A DNA stretch of 52,989 nucleotides from Kocuria sp. (GTDB lineage: Bacteria > Actinomycetota > Actinomycetes > Actinomycetales > Micrococcaceae), in NCBI GenBank assembly GCA_030454085.1, contig JAKDJD010000018.1, positions 1 through 52,989 on the forward strand, read 5' to 3'. The notes beneath the pieces are model-generated. The model did no database searches, was not told where the DNA came from, and saw nothing but the letters and a program-made list of their open reading frames with translations. Made by a program: the position numbers and the translations under genes. This document shows positions 51,965 through 52,989 of the stretch, in pieces; within the stretch, counting starts at the first letter, position 1; each line of letters opens with the position of its first letter.

Positions 51965-52989
51965 CGCAGCCCCCTCGCCCTGAGGTACTCGGAGAGCTTT
52001 TCGGCCGCCTCGATGTTGCGGGGACCAGCGACCGCTTCTCCATAGTCCATGACGTAGATGTTGTCCTCCCTGACCGCGGGGGAGTCCTTGATGGGCGACT
52101 CATTCTTGAGGTATTTGATCTTGTCCTCGACCGGCTGCTTGTTGTAATCCACGACGACGATGGCCTGAGGATTCGCAGTGACCACCGATTCCCAGCCCAC
52201 GGTGTCCCACCGCGCATCGAGGTCCGAGGTCACCGATCGTGCGCCGGCCAGATCGACGACCGAATTGGTCGCCGTCCTCTTCCCCGCCGTGTACGGCTCA
52301 CTGGTCCCGGAGTCATACACGAACACCGAGCTCTCGGTCTCCGGGCGTGGTTCCTCAGCGAGTTTCTTTCTGCGCTGCTCCAGGTCGGAGACCAGGGAGT
52401 CGGCCCGGTCCTGGACGTCGAAGATGGTGCCGAGGTCTTTCAGATCCTGGATCGTCGCGTCGATCGGCTCCGGGTCGGATGTATCGGATTTGTAGTTGTA
52501 GCAGGTCTCGTTCTGCATATAGGCGTTAATGCCCACCTTGGCCAGGGAATCCGGCGTGACCCCTCGTTCTTCGCTGAATCCCGCCTGCCAGCCGGCGAAG
52601 ACCCAGTCGGCCGAGGCGCTGACCAGGGACTCCTGACTGAGCACGGAGTCCGAAATCGTCTCGACCTTCTGGTAATCGTCTCGGTACGGGGATTTGTCGA
52701 TCACGCTGCTGACGGTTTTGGGCAGCACGATCCCGCGCATCCGGTCGGCCAGGCCGAGGGAGAACATCTTCTCGATCGCGGAGACGTCGTAGGCCACCGC
52801 CTTGGTCGGGGACGGATAGGACGTGGTCTGACCACAATTGGTCACGGACTTCTTGGGAGTTCCCGAGGCATCTTCCTCGACGGTGGCGCCGCAACCGGAC
52901 AGGAGCAGCGCACTCACGATTCCGGCCGAGCACCACAGGGCTCGACGACGTCGGCCCCTGTCAGTGCTGTTCGTGGATCTGGAATGGGG
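51961..52989 (-). CDS. ABC-type binding lipoprotein, iron-siderophore/cobalamin class (5' end missing)
   Basis: Extracytoplasmic solute-binding lipoprotein; 342 residues are in the window and the start lies beyond the right edge. The frame is open to the last base and shows a basic stretch (RGRRRR), a hydrophobic core and the lipobox LLSGC, so only a few residues are missing; a GTG at 52917 would cut the signal peptide and is rejected. PTKAVAYDVSAIEKMFSLGL, ADWVFAGWQAGF and LGTIFDVQD fit the FecB/BtuF fold, and VGINAYMQNETCYN resembles binding proteins that take up metal-loaded or cofactor ligands. Its ligand is unknown. The stop overlaps the DUF364 start. The permease and ATPase are probably encoded past the edge. 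Confidence 0.88.
   Translation of the reverse strand, partial: PHSRSTNSTDRGRRRRALWCSAGIVSALLLSGCGATVEEDASGTPKKSVTNCGQTTSYPSPTKAVAYDVSAIEKMFSLGLADRMRGIVLPKTVSSVIDKSPYRDDYQKVETISDSVLSQESLVSASADWVFAGWQAGFSEERGVTPDSLAKVGINAYMQNETCYNYKSDTSDPEPIDATIQDLKDLGTIFDVQDRADSLVSDLEQRRKKLAEEPRPETESSVFVYDSGTSEPYTAGKRTATNSVVDLAGARSVTSDLDARWDTVGWESVVTANPQAIVVVDYNKQPVEDKIKYLKNESPIKDSPAVREDNIYVMDYGEAVAGPRNIEAAEKLSEYLRARGLR

Overview
The window is a stretch of high-GC actinobacterial chromosome, most like the Micrococcales and probably Micrococcaceae-like; I cannot fix the genus. The evidence is: the Tad pilus genes beside a DEAH helicase (the actinobacterial 'helicase/secretion neighbourhood'), a bS22 micro-gene, DUF4229 and DUF4244 proteins, a Lys/Ala-rich TopA tail, System II cytochrome c assembly with menaquinone genes, frequent GTG/TTG starts, and many genes whose start codon lies only 6-8 bases after a (T/C)ANNNT -10 hexamer, which suggests leaderless mRNAs. 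I saw no tRNA, rRNA, CRISPR array or insertion sequence. No gene-free stretch exceeds about 240 bases.

Layout, left to right. 1-63: a poly-C tract at the window edge. 64-6021: acetyl-CoA synthetase, endonuclease III coupled to a CoA-pyrophosphatase-like NUDIX protein, a PolA-family polymerase, and a CHY zinc-finger protein divergent from it. 6154-11326: a coupled Tad pilus operon (Ssd/CpaE-like ATPase, TadA, TadB, TadC, a DUF4244 pilin-like protein, two TadE-type pseudopilins). 11330-24117: DEAH helicase, PPOX-fold protein, TrhO, glutathionyl-hydroquinone-reductase-type enzyme, methyltransferase, then topA, ppx/gppA, a TIM-barrel isomerase and proC. 24118-29381: Trk-type K+ uptake, AcuC deacetylase and two regulators with acidic tails. 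29618-35252: bS22, a glutaredoxin-like protein, a histidine phosphatase and the System II genes tlpA-ccdA-resB-ccsB. 35295-47832: small membrane proteins, an MFS carrier, menA, menE, menB, putP, an EamA transporter, gluQ, an MBL hydrolase, a PAP2 phosphatase, menC and a GNAT. Menaquinone and cytochrome c assembly genes therefore form a respiratory neighbourhood.

The most interesting part is the right end, 47783-52989. Five minus-strand genes are joined by four successive 4-base start/stop overlaps: a lipoprotein binding protein of the iron-siderophore/cobalamin class (its start lies beyond the edge), a DUF4213/DUF364 'heavy-metal chelation' Rossmann protein, an MFS transporter, a PduX-like GHMP kinase (L-threonine kinase family), and an SbnA/CysK-type PLP beta-replacement enzyme with an altered cofactor loop. 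I infer a small metallophore or metal-chelating amino-acid pathway. The kinase would activate Thr or Ser as the O-phospho ester, the PLP enzyme would replace the phosphate with a nucleophile, the MFS protein would export the product, and the binding protein would recapture it. No cobalamin genes are visible to explain a PduX-type kinase.
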